Source: Geminicoccaceae bacterium (GTDB lineage Bacteria; Pseudomonadota; Alphaproteobacteria; Geminicoccales; Geminicoccaceae). Taken from it: DNA of 64,000 nucleotides. Shown one piece after another: positions 44,772 through 53,589 of this stretch (its first letter is position 1; each line of letters starts with the position of its first letter). The stretch lies in contig JANQPX010000008.1 of assembly GCA_028285265.1 (NCBI GenBank), positions 41,662-105,661 of the forward strand, in the 5' to 3' direction. Position numbers and translations under genes: made by a program. The notes below the pieces were generated by a model. That model saw only the letters and a program-made list of their open reading frames with translations. It was not told where the DNA came from and did not search any database.

Positions 44772-45428
44772 ATGATCGGAGTAACATCTCCTCTACGCTT
44801 ACCAAAGGCATCTCTCTCAGCGGTTCTCGGTCTTTGTTCTTTGCTTGCCGCCTGCGTGGATCCCATCAGCCTGGTCAGTGGATCACCACCACGCCTCTTC
44901 GATCTGACACCCAAAAGCACGTTCGATGCGAGCCTCCCCAATGTTGCTGCACGCCTGACGGTCGATGTGCCGACGGCCACTGCTGGCCTCAATACAGCGC
45001 GCATTGCGCTCAAGCCGACGCCAACACAGTTCGAGTATTTTGCCGGTGCGCAATGGGTCGACGTCGTTCCGGTCATGACCCAGACCCTTTTGCTCGAGAG
45101 CTTCGACAATAGTGAGAAGATCGACATTCTTGGACGCGGCGCCTATGGGCTAAGAGCCGATTACGGCCTTCTCGTCAATATCCGGGAATTTCAGGCCGAA
45201 TATCAAAGCGAGACCGATCCCCCGGATGTACGCATTCGCTTCCAAGCACGACTCGTCGCCATGCCGCGCCGAACCTTTATTGATTCGACATCCGTGGTTG
45301 GCCTTTCAACGGCGGAAAGCCGAAAGCTGACGGATATCATCGACGCCTTTGATCTGGCGTTCGGCCGAGCTGCCAAGGATCTCGTGAGTTGGACGGTCCG
45401 CCGGACCGCAGAGCAAGAGAAGAGCTGA
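44772..45428 (+). CDS. ABC-type transport auxiliary lipoprotein (PqiC-like)
   Basis: A 218-residue lipoprotein. Signal peptide with lipobox LLAAC (about residue 24-28), then PRLFDLTP, the N-terminal strand of the PqiC/LptE-like auxiliary family, and QFEYFAGAQWVDVVPVMTQTLLLESFDNS, its conserved block. It probably contacts the MCE ring from the outer membrane. ATG at 44772 was preferred (AAGG before it) over a GTG at 44745 inside mlaD. It ends the Mla-type operon. Confidence 0.85.
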   Translation: MIGVTSPLRLPKASLSAVLGLCSLLAACVDPISLVSGSPPRLFDLTPKSTFDASLPNVAARLTVDVPTATAGLNTARIALKPTPTQFEYFAGAQWVDVVPVMTQTLLLESFDNSEKIDILGRGAYGLRADYGLLVNIREFQAEYQSETDPPDVRIRFQARLVAMPRRTFIDSTSVVGLSTAESRKLTDIIDAFDLAFGRAAKDLVSWTVRRTAEQEKS

Positions 45429-45484
45429 TCACGGCACGGGGACGAGGCTGCCGGGACACGCTTTCCGACCTTAGAGAATAACCG

Positions 45485-47425
45485 TCAACGAATGGCCGAA
45501 CTGACGGACGCAGCGACGGCTTGATAGTCCTGCCAGGCAAGGCCTGCCTCGTCCCAGGAGTCGTGCAAGATCAAGTCGCGAATGCCCCAAAGGCGTTCGG
45601 CGAGCGCCAGAGTCTCCTCACGGGCGTCCCGATGGCTTAGGGCCGCTGCATCCAGTTCCATCTCGCCTGCAACGGTACGCAAAAGCAAATCAGCGTGATG
45701 CCGATCCTGATCAGGGATGAGGGTGTTCAACGTGCTGAGAACGACCAAACGCTCTTCGACCATCAATCGGAAGGGTGTGGTTTCGTCATTGGGCACTTGA
45801 TAAGGCTGTTCGCTTTGGCCAACCGCTTCGACATAGGTGGTCAGGTCGGCCTTTTCTCCGTCGGAAAGGCCAAGGCCAAACGTCTCATCTTTCCAAGCAA
45901 TGACGTCGGCAAGCGACTCGAAGCGGCCATCGTGGAGATAGGGACCGGTATAAAGCGTTCCAAGCAGCGTCGGCGTGTCGATGGCGCCGTTAAACCCACT
46001 GGCGGCGCCGTCGCCAGCTGAGCCGATGTCATGGACTTCATTGTCGGTAAAGTGTGAACTTGGCGTATGGCAACTTGCACAGGATCGGCCGTGCATCGCC
46101 GGGTAGGCGGTTGCAAAAAGCCCTTCGCCCCGTTTGGCCGCATCGGACACTGTCCCCTTCAATCGGCCGTCTCGGTCGAGGTTGGAGGCAGGCAGAAAAT
46201 CGAATTCCAGCATGTACGCGACCAGCGCATCGAGAACCAAAGGCGTTGGCTCCTGCCCCGCAAAATCGTTGACGATCACATGCCGTGTGAAGTCGCGTAA
46301 GCTCGCGAAGCGCCCATCGCGACCATAGGGCCCGGTAAAGCGCAAGCCGCGCAGGCTTGGGATGTCGAGCGCATCACTACGATAGTCATTGAACCGTGCA
46401 TTGAAGAAGCTGCTATCGACATCAACGGCCCCTCCATGCGGGCTAATGCCGGTGATAAAGAAGTGCTGATTTGTGTCGCTTTGAGGGTGGCAGGTCGAGC
46501 AGGCGATCCCGAGACTGCGCGCGGGATTCCCGAGGATCTCAGCGCTGCTGAACAGCATATCTCCATAGGCGACCATGAAGAGGTTTCGTTCATCGACCCC
46601 TTGTTCTTCAAAACGAAGTGCCAGGCGAGGAAGGGGTTTGTGATCGCTCAAATCACTACCAGGTGGCAGCCAAGGCGCAAGCTTGACGTGGGGATCGGCA
46701 AGGGCTCGTTGCTCGGGAATCGGCTCAAAGGTCTTGCGCGGTGCGAACGCTGCGGGCTCAAAGTTTTGCTTGAGGTAACTCGTCAGCATGGCCTGCGCCG
46801 ATGCAAATGCCGCTTCATCCGCCGGCAAACCGCCTGTGCCGATGAGCCCGGTCTGGCGGATACTGGAGGCAAGTTCCAGCCAAGCGAGGCCAAGGGAACG
46901 AAAACCCTCAGGGTCGGTCTGCTTAAGACTCTGCGCGAAGGCGCGATAGAGCGACTGCGCCTGATTCACTTCGGTGCCTGCAAGCCCTGGCTGGTTCAGC
47001 GTGGCGGCGGCGTTGGCGAGATGCTGTCGGATGGCTGCCGATACTGCACGTGTCGCTGCCGCGTAAAGCGCGTCCGGACTCTGGGCCTTCACGGCAGTCT
47101 CGATCGCCTGCCAATGGGCCGTGCCGGCCGCCTTATCGAGATCGATGAGGTGCTCAGAAGCGGTGGGGCCCAGAATACGACCGTCATGGTCTGTGGTCAG
47201 GACATGCTCGATCAGTTGCCAATCGATGGGTTGTAGATTGAGCACGAACAGGGCATTCAGATAGGCGTAAGCGACGGCACTCCAGGGGGCCTCTGATGGG
47301 ACCTGTGCGCTCACGGGCTGGCTGGCGACGGCCGCGACAACACCCGCAAGGATGGCGCGGCGAAAGCGACGGAGCAAGCCTGTGAACAGCTGTTCACATG
47401 ACAACATCAATGCGGCGTTGAGCAT
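45485..47425 (-). CDS. Diheme cytochrome c peroxidase/MauG-family protein with long N-terminal domain
   Basis: A 646-residue exported protein. After a signal peptide (to about residue 40, VSAQVP) comes an unassigned helical region of about 240 residues. Two c-type heme sites follow, CSTCH (309-313) and CASCH (449-453), embedded in the CCP pattern with TPSLRG/GPYGRDGRF and TPTLLGTLYTGPYLHDGRF repeats. Such proteins reduce peroxide or oxidise protein side chains in the periplasm. Usual CCPs have about 350 residues, so the N-terminal part is extra. A further helical tail follows after about residue 560. Confidence 0.85.
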   Translation of the reverse strand: MLNAALMLSCEQLFTGLLRRFRRAILAGVVAAVASQPVSAQVPSEAPWSAVAYAYLNALFVLNLQPIDWQLIEHVLTTDHDGRILGPTASEHLIDLDKAAGTAHWQAIETAVKAQSPDALYAAATRAVSAAIRQHLANAAATLNQPGLAGTEVNQAQSLYRAFAQSLKQTDPEGFRSLGLAWLELASSIRQTGLIGTGGLPADEAAFASAQAMLTSYLKQNFEPAAFAPRKTFEPIPEQRALADPHVKLAPWLPPGSDLSDHKPLPRLALRFEEQGVDERNLFMVAYGDMLFSSAEILGNPARSLGIACSTCHPQSDTNQHFFITGISPHGGAVDVDSSFFNARFNDYRSDALDIPSLRGLRFTGPYGRDGRFASLRDFTRHVIVNDFAGQEPTPLVLDALVAYMLEFDFLPASNLDRDGRLKGTVSDAAKRGEGLFATAYPAMHGRSCASCHTPSSHFTDNEVHDIGSAGDGAASGFNGAIDTPTLLGTLYTGPYLHDGRFESLADVIAWKDETFGLGLSDGEKADLTTYVEAVGQSEQPYQVPNDETTPFRLMVEERLVVLSTLNTLIPDQDRHHADLLLRTVAGEMELDAAALSHRDAREETLALAERLWGIRDLILHDSWDEAGLAWQDYQAVAASVSSAIR

Positions 47426-47465
47426 AATTTTTACTTTTGGATCTTCTTGTCTTGGGCAGGTTTTA

Positions 47466-47495
47466 TTTAGATCTTGATGTGATAAAGCTTGTCAA
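47466..47495 (-). promoter_or_regulatory. Promoter candidate of the diheme cytochrome gene
   Basis: On the minus strand TTGACA (47495-47490) is a perfect -35 and TCTAAA (47471-47466), 18 nt further on, a fair -10. The site lies about 40-70 bp upstream of the cytochrome ATG in an AT-rich stretch. Confidence 0.4.
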
Positions 47496-47570
47496 ATTGA
47501 TTTTTGGTTTTTTTGGCATAACCGAGTTCTGGCAACAACAGGACAAGGTCCAGCATGGGAAGGCGGGGGC

Positions 47571-48137
47571 TTGAGCAGGCTGAGAATTATCGGTGGGCGT
47601 GCCAGGGGACGGCGCCTCTTAAGCCCATCGGATCAGTCCGTTCGGCCAACGAGCGAGCGCGCGCGCGAAGCACTTTTTAGTATCCTGGACCACGCTGGAC
47701 TGGTCCAGGATGCCTGCTTCCTCGATCTCTTTTGCGGCACCGGCGCTGTTGGCCTTGAAGCCTGGTCTCGTGGTGCCGCGACGGTTTGGCTGATCGATCA
47801 AAGAACCGACCTTGTCCGAAAGAATATCGACGCGATCCAACAGCCCGATGGCATCCATATCCAACGCGCTGACGGCAGCCGTCTCGGCCGAGCGCCGTGT
47901 TTGTTCGACATCGCGTTCCTCGATCCGCCTTATCGAAGCGGGCTCGCCCTACCGGCTCTTGCCGGACTTGAGCAAGGTTGGCTGAAGGCCGAGGCCATGG
48001 TCGTTCTCGAGCTCGCGGCAAAGGAGTCCTTTGATCCGCCCAGCGGATTCTCGCTGGTCGATAGTCGCCAGTATGGCGCCGCACGCATTCTCTTTCTGAA
48101 GAGAACGGGTGTTGACCACGACACCAACCCTTCATGA
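47571..48137 (+). CDS. rsmD: 16S rRNA (guanine(966)-N(2))-methyltransferase
   Basis: A 188-residue RsmD. MSRLRIIGGRARGRRL is the standard start, RPTSERAREALFSIL the RNA-binding block, LDLFCGTGAVGLEAWSRGA SAM motif I, and FLDPPYRSGL the catalytic DPPY motif. It methylates G966 of 16S rRNA in the 30S subunit. TTG at 47571 is used, with a GGCGGGGG site just upstream. The gene is independent of the divergent cytochrome. Confidence 0.93.
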   Translation: MSRLRIIGGRARGRRLLSPSDQSVRPTSERAREALFSILDHAGLVQDACFLDLFCGTGAVGLEAWSRGAATVWLIDQRTDLVRKNIDAIQQPDGIHIQRADGSRLGRAPCLFDIAFLDPPYRSGLALPALAGLEQGWLKAEAMVVLELAAKESFDPPSGFSLVDSRQYGAARILFLKRTGVDHDTNPS

Positions 48138-48202
48138 GCGGCGAGAAACATGCTCTATAAGCGTCATCAATCCGTTGGTGCAGTGGGAGGTGAGACTGAG
48201 CC

Positions 48203-49132
48203 ATGACGCTGGCGCTTGGCATCGATCTTGGCGGTACCAAAATCGAAATCATCGCCCTTGACCCCCAGGGCGAGGTCTTGCTGCGCCGTCGAAAGGCAAG
48301 CCCACGTGGGAGCTATCGGGACACCCTCGAAGCGCTTCGAGATCTCATCGCCGAAACAGAGTTCGAACTTGGCGCCAAGGGCACGCTCGGAATGGGCATG
48401 CCGGGAGCGATCTCCCCGTCGACAGGCTTCATGAAGAACTCCAATGCGACGTGGCTGAATGGCAAGCCATTCGATAAGGATCTCGAGGCCTGCCTTGGCC
48501 GCGAGATCGCTATCGCCAACGATGCCGATTGCCTCGCCCTCTCGGAGGGCACGGATGGCGCTGCGGCAGGCGCCGCCACGGTCTTTTGCGTGATTATCGG
48601 TACGGGCGTCGGTGGCGGCCTTGTGATCCGCGGCCAACCGCTTGCCGGGCCGAATGCGATCGCCGGCGAGTGGGGGCACAACCCGTTGCCCTGGCCACGT
48701 CCCGAGGAGCTGCCGGGCCGACCGTGCTATTGTGGACTAACGGGGTGCATCGAGACGTGGCTGTCTGGTCCTGGGATGGCGGCCGACCATGTGGCGGTCA
48801 CTGGCAAGGAGATCGATCCGCCAGCTATCGTTAAAGCGGCCGTGGTTGGGGATCAGGAGGCCGAGGCGACGATTCAGCGTTACGAGCACCGGCTTGCGCG
48901 TGGCCTTTCCATGGTGATCAACCTTGTAGATCCCGATGTCATTGTGCTCGGCGGTGGTCTCTCAAAACTGGATCGACTTTATGAAACGGTTCCTAAGATC
49001 TGGTCGACATACGTGTTTTCGGACAGCGTGCATACGGCGCTTCGAGCGCCCAAACACGGGGATTCGTCAGGCGTTCGCGGGGCAGCCTGGCTTGGCCGCA
49101 ATCGTCGCTTGTTGGCACCGTCAGCGCGTTAG
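48203..49132 (+). CDS. ROK-family sugar kinase (fructokinase/NagK type)
   Basis: A 309-residue ROK kinase. The ATP phosphate motif LGIDLGGTKIE is at 5-15, GTGVGGGLVIRG at about 133-144, EWGHNPLP at about 155, and the zinc site CYCGLTGCIE at about 174-183. These support phosphorylation of fructose or N-acetylglucosamine/mannose-type hexoses; the exact sugar is not readable. Its stop codon lies inside a 13-bp tandem duplication. Confidence 0.88.
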   Translation: MTLALGIDLGGTKIEIIALDPQGEVLLRRRKASPRGSYRDTLEALRDLIAETEFELGAKGTLGMGMPGAISPSTGFMKNSNATWLNGKPFDKDLEACLGREIAIANDADCLALSEGTDGAAAGAATVFCVIIGTGVGGGLVIRGQPLAGPNAIAGEWGHNPLPWPRPEELPGRPCYCGLTGCIETWLSGPGMAADHVAVTGKEIDPPAIVKAAVVGDQEAEATIQRYEHRLARGLSMVINLVDPDVIVLGGGLSKLDRLYETVPKIWSTYVFSDSVHTALRAPKHGDSSGVRGAAWLGRNRRLLAPSAR

Positions 49133-49148
49133 TTTAGCGCGTTAGTTT
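49123..49148 (+). repeat. 13-bp perfect tandem duplication at the ROK stop codon
   Basis: AGCGCGTTAGTTT occurs twice head to tail (49123-49135 and 49136-49148). The first copy contains the TAG stop of the kinase. It looks like a recent slippage duplication. The rest of the gap to 49372 shows no gene. Confidence 0.8.
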
Positions 49149-49372
49149 AAAGACGGGCGGATGATCCAACGAACGAGCCCGTTCCAGACCGCAAAGACAG
49201 TTTCCATCCAACCTCTGCCCTTGGCGTCAGCCGTTCGCTGAACCGTTCATTGAGATGACCTCGTCGGCTTTTGCCAAGCTGGACGCCTTACCCCATCTGA
49301 GATCACACCTAGGCATAGGTTAGCGGTCACTAAGCGATCGGACTGGGGAACGAAGAACGATCGCACGATCAG

Positions 49373-49819
49373 CTACGACACCTCGTTGTTATCCGGGCGT
49401 CTCGGCACCATGAGGACAGCCTCGCCATCGAGGACCTTCGTTTCGCCGACATTGCAGGTGGTCGCCAAAGTGACGCGTTTCTTCTCGTCGTTCAGAGCGG
49501 TAACCGCAGCCCGTGCAATGACAGTATCGCCAATCCGCACTGGCGCCAAAAATCGGAGATTCTGGTTGACATAAATCGCGCCGGGGCCGGGCAATTTGGT
49601 GCCGAGCACCGTGGACACCAGACTTGCCGTTAACATGCCATGCGCGATTCGACCCTCAAACATCGTCCGGCTGGCGAAGTCTTGGTCCAAATGAATCGGA
49701 TTGGTGTCACCGGACACACCGGCAAACATCAGGAGATCGGCTTCGGTAATGGTCTTTGAAAAGACTTCGCTCATCCCTTCTTCGAGATCGTCGAAATAGA
49801 AGCCTTGGCGATCATCCAT
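49373..49819 (-). CDS. MaoC-like (R)-specific enoyl-CoA hydratase
   Basis: A 148-residue hot-dog fold protein. The hydratase 2 motif FAGVSGDTNPIHLDQDFA (about 32-49), holding the catalytic Asp and His, and GRIAHGML (about 56-63) are clear. It hydrates trans-2-enoyl-CoA to (R)-3-hydroxyacyl-CoA, feeding PHA synthesis or a related pathway. It stands alone on the minus strand. Confidence 0.88.
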   Translation of the reverse strand: MDDRQGFYFDDLEEGMSEVFSKTITEADLLMFAGVSGDTNPIHLDQDFASRTMFEGRIAHGMLTASLVSTVLGTKLPGPGAIYVNQNLRFLAPVRIGDTVIARAAVTALNDEKKRVTLATTCNVGETKVLDGEAVLMVPRRPDNNEVS

Positions 49820-50310
49820 CCAGTCTTCCTTTCGCGCTTAACGTCGGCTGCGGTGTTGATGTGATGGATTGTGCATCGCACCATGGTTGAGCGGACGTGA
49901 TGAAAAATCAAGCAATTCGTGTCGTCGCCGCTGCTTCATGATACGCGACAAAGTGCATCGGAATCATGCCTTTAAGTGTTAGCGGGGCCTTTCAACGGCT
50001 GCCTTGGCGGACTTTCTCTATGGGTGTGTTCAGCGCCCCGATGTCGGTGATCGCTCGCGCCACGCGCTGATTATGTGGCACTGCGCGATTCAACCATCAG
50101 AGGAGGGCGTCAACGATAGGCCGTTTCGGTCAACCCACGCCGTCCTGCTCGACGGCCCATCAGAAAGGGAACCCCGCTGCGTCTGCCGGTCCGATGGGCA
50201 AGCGGTGCCGGTCCCCTCGGGGCTTCCTTGATGATCACCTGTACCCAGACGGCGACGGCGCTCGAAGAGATTGCTATGGTGCTGTTACATCTCAGGAAAG
50301 GACGATCTTC
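49820..50310. other. 491-bp intergenic region without recognised gene
   Basis: Upstream region of both divergent neighbours. No convincing ORF and no match to tRNA, RNase P, tmRNA or SRP RNA core motifs could be found. A short CCCC-TC-GGGG hairpin occurs near 50214-50223. The region is long enough for a small RNA but nothing proves one. Confidence 0.4.
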
Positions 50311-51258
50311 ATGGCGCGACAGCCTATCATTATTGATTGTGATCCCGGTCAAGACGACGCGCTTGCCATCCTTTTGGCCTTAGGCTCGCCCGACGAGATC
50401 GATGTGCTTGCCGTGACGGCGGTCGCCGGCAACGTGCCGCTTGCGCTGACCGAGATCAACGCGCGCAAACTGGTTGCGCTTGCTGGCCGGTCGGATATCC
50501 CGGTTTATGCCGGGGCGGATCGCCCCCTCGTCCAGGATCTCGTGACGGCAGAGTTTGTCCACGGCAAGACGGGCCTTGATGGCGCCGATCTGCCAAATCC
50601 GTCGACGCCGCTCGCCGAGGGGCATGCTGCCCTTGCCATCATCGACATGGTGCGTCGAGAACCCAAGGGCACGGTTACACTTTGCCCCATTGGCCCCCTC
50701 ACCAACATTGCGCTCGCCATGCGTTTAGCGCCGGATATCATACCGAAGATCAAAGCCATCGTGCTGATGGGCGGTGCGATCAGCATCGGCAATATCACCC
50801 CCGCTGCCGAATTCAACATCTATGTCGATCCTCACGCCGCCGATATTGTGTTTCGCTCCGGTGTGCCATTGGTGATGCATGGCCTTGACGTCACCCACAA
50901 AGCCCTGGTGACGCAGGAAAGGCTTGAGGCGATCAAAGCGATCGGCACCGAGGTGGGCGATGCCGTGTACGGACTTTTGACCTTTTACAATATCTTCGAT
51001 CAGGCGAAAGGCGAGGGACAGGGCGCGCCACTGCATGATCCGTGCGCCATCGCCTATGTGATGTTTCCGGATCTCTTCGATGGCCGAGATTGTCATGTCA
51101 CCATCGATGTCTCGGGCGGTGCCTCAATGGGCCGAACCCTTGTCGATTGGCGTGGGCGATCGGAGCAGCCCATGAATGCACGCGTCATCGATCAGATCGA
51201 TGCCGATGGATTCTTTTCCCTCCTCACCGATCGCTTGGCCGCGTTGCCTCATGCTTAG
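50311..51258 (+). CDS. Inosine/uridine-preferring nucleoside hydrolase
   Basis: A 315-residue IunH-family enzyme. The N-terminal IIIDCDPGQDDALAI (about 6-20) is the calcium-binding Asp cluster, VLMGGAISIGNITPAAEFNIYVDPHAADIVF (about 152-182) the substrate segment, and HDPCAIAYVM (about 239-248) the second Asp/His motif. It hydrolyses the N-glycosidic bond of nucleosides for salvage. ATG at 50311 with AGGAAAGGA upstream is preferred over GTG/ATG starts reaching back to 50194. Confidence 0.93.
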   Translation: MARQPIIIDCDPGQDDALAILLALGSPDEIDVLAVTAVAGNVPLALTEINARKLVALAGRSDIPVYAGADRPLVQDLVTAEFVHGKTGLDGADLPNPSTPLAEGHAALAIIDMVRREPKGTVTLCPIGPLTNIALAMRLAPDIIPKIKAIVLMGGAISIGNITPAAEFNIYVDPHAADIVFRSGVPLVMHGLDVTHKALVTQERLEAIKAIGTEVGDAVYGLLTFYNIFDQAKGEGQGAPLHDPCAIAYVMFPDLFDGRDCHVTIDVSGGASMGRTLVDWRGRSEQPMNARVIDQIDADGFFSLLTDRLAALPHA

Positions 51259-51485
51259 GATGCTCGGCTGACATTCTTCCGTCTGCGGCGGTCGCCATGT
51301 TTTCAAACGCCATCCTATCGCCGTTGATGCAAGCCTCGGAAGAGGGGCGTGATGCATACCCAAGGGTGTTACGGCACCGACAACGAGCAGCCCCTTGCAA
51401 AATTGAATGAAAGGCCGACATAAAAGTGGGAAGAATGAGCGTTACTGCCCACGCTTCTGCATGGCTTCTTTGGAGAGTGGCTGCC

Positions 51486-51821
51486 ATGAGCACCCAGGTC
51501 CTGTCCCTGACCCAAGCCGCGATCGACCGCATCAAGCATCTGGTCGAAACCCAGGGCAATGGCGCGCCTGGCATTCAGATCGGTGTTCGCACCGCCGGTT
51601 GCTCCGGCATGAGTTACACCATCGATTTCGTCAATGACATTGCCGAAGATGCAGAGCTCGTCGATGCCGACGGGATCAAGGTCGTGATTGATCCGACAGC
51701 CGTCATGTACCTCGTCGGCACCGAAATGGATTTCGTTGAGGACAAGCTGGGCTCCGCCTTCAAATTCAAGAACCCCAATGAGGCCGGACGCTGTGGCTGC
51801 GGCGAGAGTTTTACGGTCTGA
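51486..51821 (+). CDS. A-type iron-sulfur carrier (IscA/ErpA/SufA family)
   Basis: A 111-residue HesB-fold protein with the three ligand cysteines C39 (RTAGCSG) and C103/C105 (GRCGCGESF). It carries Fe-S clusters to target apoproteins. ATG at 51486 follows GGAGAG; an upstream ATG at 51426 adds an atypical 20 residues. A 2Fe-2S ferredoxin lies 101 bp downstream, supporting an ISC/SUF-related role. Confidence 0.92.
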   Translation: MSTQVLSLTQAAIDRIKHLVETQGNGAPGIQIGVRTAGCSGMSYTIDFVNDIAEDAELVDADGIKVVIDPTAVMYLVGTEMDFVEDKLGSAFKFKNPNEAGRCGCGESFTV

Positions 51822-51922
51822 CAGGTGACGTTCCGGAACGGTCACGTCGCCGTATTGAGGATCCTGCCCTCTTGACGGCGTAGGCCAGGGCTGCCTCATT
51901 CCGCTTCCAAACCTAAGAGTTC

Positions 51923-52252
51923 ATGGGATCGACATTCGTGCCGAAGATTACCTTCATCTTGCCAGACGGCGACCGTAAAGACATGGATGTCAGGCGTGGG
52001 CTGTCCGTGATGGAGATCGCGCGTGAAGCAGACCTGGGGATCGAAGGCACCTGCGATGGATCGCTTGCCTGCGCGACGTGTCATGTGGTGATCGATCCAG
52101 CTCATGCCGGTCGCCTGAAGCCTGCAACGGATGAAGAAGAGGATATGCTCGACCTTGCCTTCGGGCTCAGACCGACCTCCCGTCTCGGTTGTCAGATCGT
52201 CATGAGCGATGAGCTCGATGGCCTGGTTGTCACGATTCCCGAGGGGCTCTAG
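51923..52252 (+). CDS. Adrenodoxin-type 2Fe-2S ferredoxin
   Basis: A 109-residue ferredoxin with ligands C44, C50, C53 and C90 (C-x5-C-x2-C-x36-C), the vertebrate/ISC pattern, and the acidic DEEEDMLD partner-binding helix. It can supply electrons to Fe-S assembly or to P450-type enzymes. Its stop lies 3 bp before the mnmA start, so it is probably co-transcribed with mnmA, whose thiolation chemistry depends on cysteine desulfurase pathways. Confidence 0.92.
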   Translation: MGSTFVPKITFILPDGDRKDMDVRRGLSVMEIAREADLGIEGTCDGSLACATCHVVIDPAHAGRLKPATDEEEDMLDLAFGLRPTSRLGCQIVMSDELDGLVVTIPEGL

Positions 52253-52255
52253 GCT

Positions 52256-53392
52256 ATGCCGCTCGCCCAATCGGAAGCATTCAGCCCCCAACGTGCGACG
52301 GGCCAGCGTGTGGTCGTCGCCATGTCGGGCGGGGTCGATAGCTCCTGCGTTGCGGCCTTGTTGGCCGAGGCAGGGCACGACGTCATCGGGGTCACGCTGC
52401 AGCTCTATGACCATGGCCAAGCCATCGGCAAGAAGGGGGCTTGTTGCGCTGGACAAGACATCGAGGACGCGCGGGCCGTTTCCGACAGGCTCGATATCCC
52501 CCATTATGTCTTGGACTTCGAGCAGCGATTTCGCGACGCGGTTATCGAAGACTTCGCTGAAAGCTACGCCAAGGGCATTACGCCGATCCCTTGCGTGCGC
52601 TGTAATCAAAGGGTCAAGTTTCGCGATCTTTTGGATATCGCGAAGGACCTGGGCGCGGATGCACTGGCAACAGGCCACTATGTCCGCCGCATCGAGCAGG
52701 ATGGTGTACCGCAGCTGCACACCGCGATCGACGAACATCGGGATCAAAGTTACTTTTTGTTCGCCACGACAGGTGAGCAGCTCGACTTCTTACGTTTTCC
52801 GCTTGGTGATCTCGCAAAGACCGAAACGCGTGAGCTTGCCACGCGCTTTGGCCTCCCGGTTGCGGATAAACCGGACAGCCAAGACATCTGCTTCGTGCCC
52901 AATGGATCCTACACCAATATCGTCGAAAGGCTCCGGCCCGGAGCTGCCGAGCCAGGCGATATCGTCCATGTTGACGGCCGCATTCTTGGCCGTCATGACG
53001 GGCTGATTCACTATACCGTTGGCCAGCGTCGGGGCCTGGCCGTGGCTGTTGGTGAACCGCTTTATGTGATTAAGCTCGATTCTGAATCCAAACGTTTGAT
53101 CGTCGGGCCAAGGCAGGCGACCCTTTGTCGGGACATCGACGTCAAAGATATGAACTGGCTTGTCGAGCCGAATGACCCGATCCGGGTTCAGGTGAAACAC
53201 CGCGCGCGTGAGCGCGCGGTGGAAGCGACCGTTTCTCCCTTAGGGGACATGAAGGCGCGCCTTCGCTTTGATCATCCCCAATCCGGCGTTGCTCCTGGGC
53301 AGGCTGCCGTCTTCTACCAGGGCACGCGCGTTCTTGGCGGCGGTTGGATCGAAAATGCACCGGTCATTGGAGAATGCCCGCTGGACGCTTGA
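52256..53392 (+). CDS. mnmA: tRNA-specific 2-thiouridylase MnmA
   Basis: A 378-residue enzyme that thiolates U34 of tRNA Lys, Glu and Gln. PP-loop SGGVDSS at 24-30; catalytic cysteines C113 ([10 protein letters not shown]) and C212 (SQDICFV); [10 protein letters not shown] in the central domain and a C-terminal beta-barrel from about 290. The length matches full-length MnmA. A tRNA gene follows 36 bp downstream. Confidence 0.95.
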   Translation: MPLAQSEAFSPQRATGQRVVVAMSGGVDSSCVAALLAEAGHDVIGVTLQLYDHGQAIGKKGACCAGQDIEDARAVSDRLDIPHYVLDFEQRFRDAVIEDFAESYAKGITPIPCVRCNQRVKFRDLLDIAKDLGADALATGHYVRRIEQDGVPQLHTAIDEHRDQSYFLFATTGEQLDFLRFPLGDLAKTETRELATRFGLPVADKPDSQDICFVPNGSYTNIVERLRPGAAEPGDIVHVDGRILGRHDGLIHYTVGQRRGLAVAVGEPLYVIKLDSESKRLIVGPRQATLCRDIDVKDMNWLVEPNDPIRVQVKHRARERAVEATVSPLGDMKARLRFDHPQSGVAPGQAAVFYQGTRVLGGGWIENAPVIGECPLDA

Positions 53393-53428
53393 CCAAAGCG
53401 GCGGGCGGCGGTACATGCGATTGGTCGT

Positions 53429-53504
53429 GGCGGAGTAGCTCAGTCGGTAGAGCAGTGGAATCATAATCCATGGGTCGGGGGTTCAAGTCCCTCCTCCGCT
53501 ACCA
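53429..53504 (+). tRNA. tRNA-Met (CAU), elongator type
   Basis: A 76-nt cloverleaf including encoded CCA. The acceptor stem GGCGGAG/CTCCGCT has one G-U pair, D stem GCTC/GAGC, anticodon stem GTGGA/TCCAT with loop ATCATAA giving anticodon CAT, and T arm with TTCAAGT. The sequence resembles elongator tRNA-Met of alphaproteobacteria; tRNA-Ile with modified CAU is the alternative. It is the apparent integration target of the island that starts next to it. Confidence 0.95.
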
Positions 53505-53520
53505 ACCTTCTCAAAAGGTT
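53480..53520. other. Probable left attachment site (attL) at the tRNA 3' end
   Basis: The integrase gene begins its reading toward this point and stops 86 bp away. The tRNA remains complete, as is normal when the island carries the replaced 3' end. A small AACCTT-ctcaa-AAGGTT repeat (53504-53520) abuts the CCA end. I found no second copy of the tRNA 3' end in the window, so attR must lie beyond 64000. Confidence 0.45.
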
Positions 53521-53589
53521 AGCAATCGTATTGGATTTTGTGCCATTGGCTTGTGCCGTATCAGTGCCAAAACTCTGCAGGAACATCAA

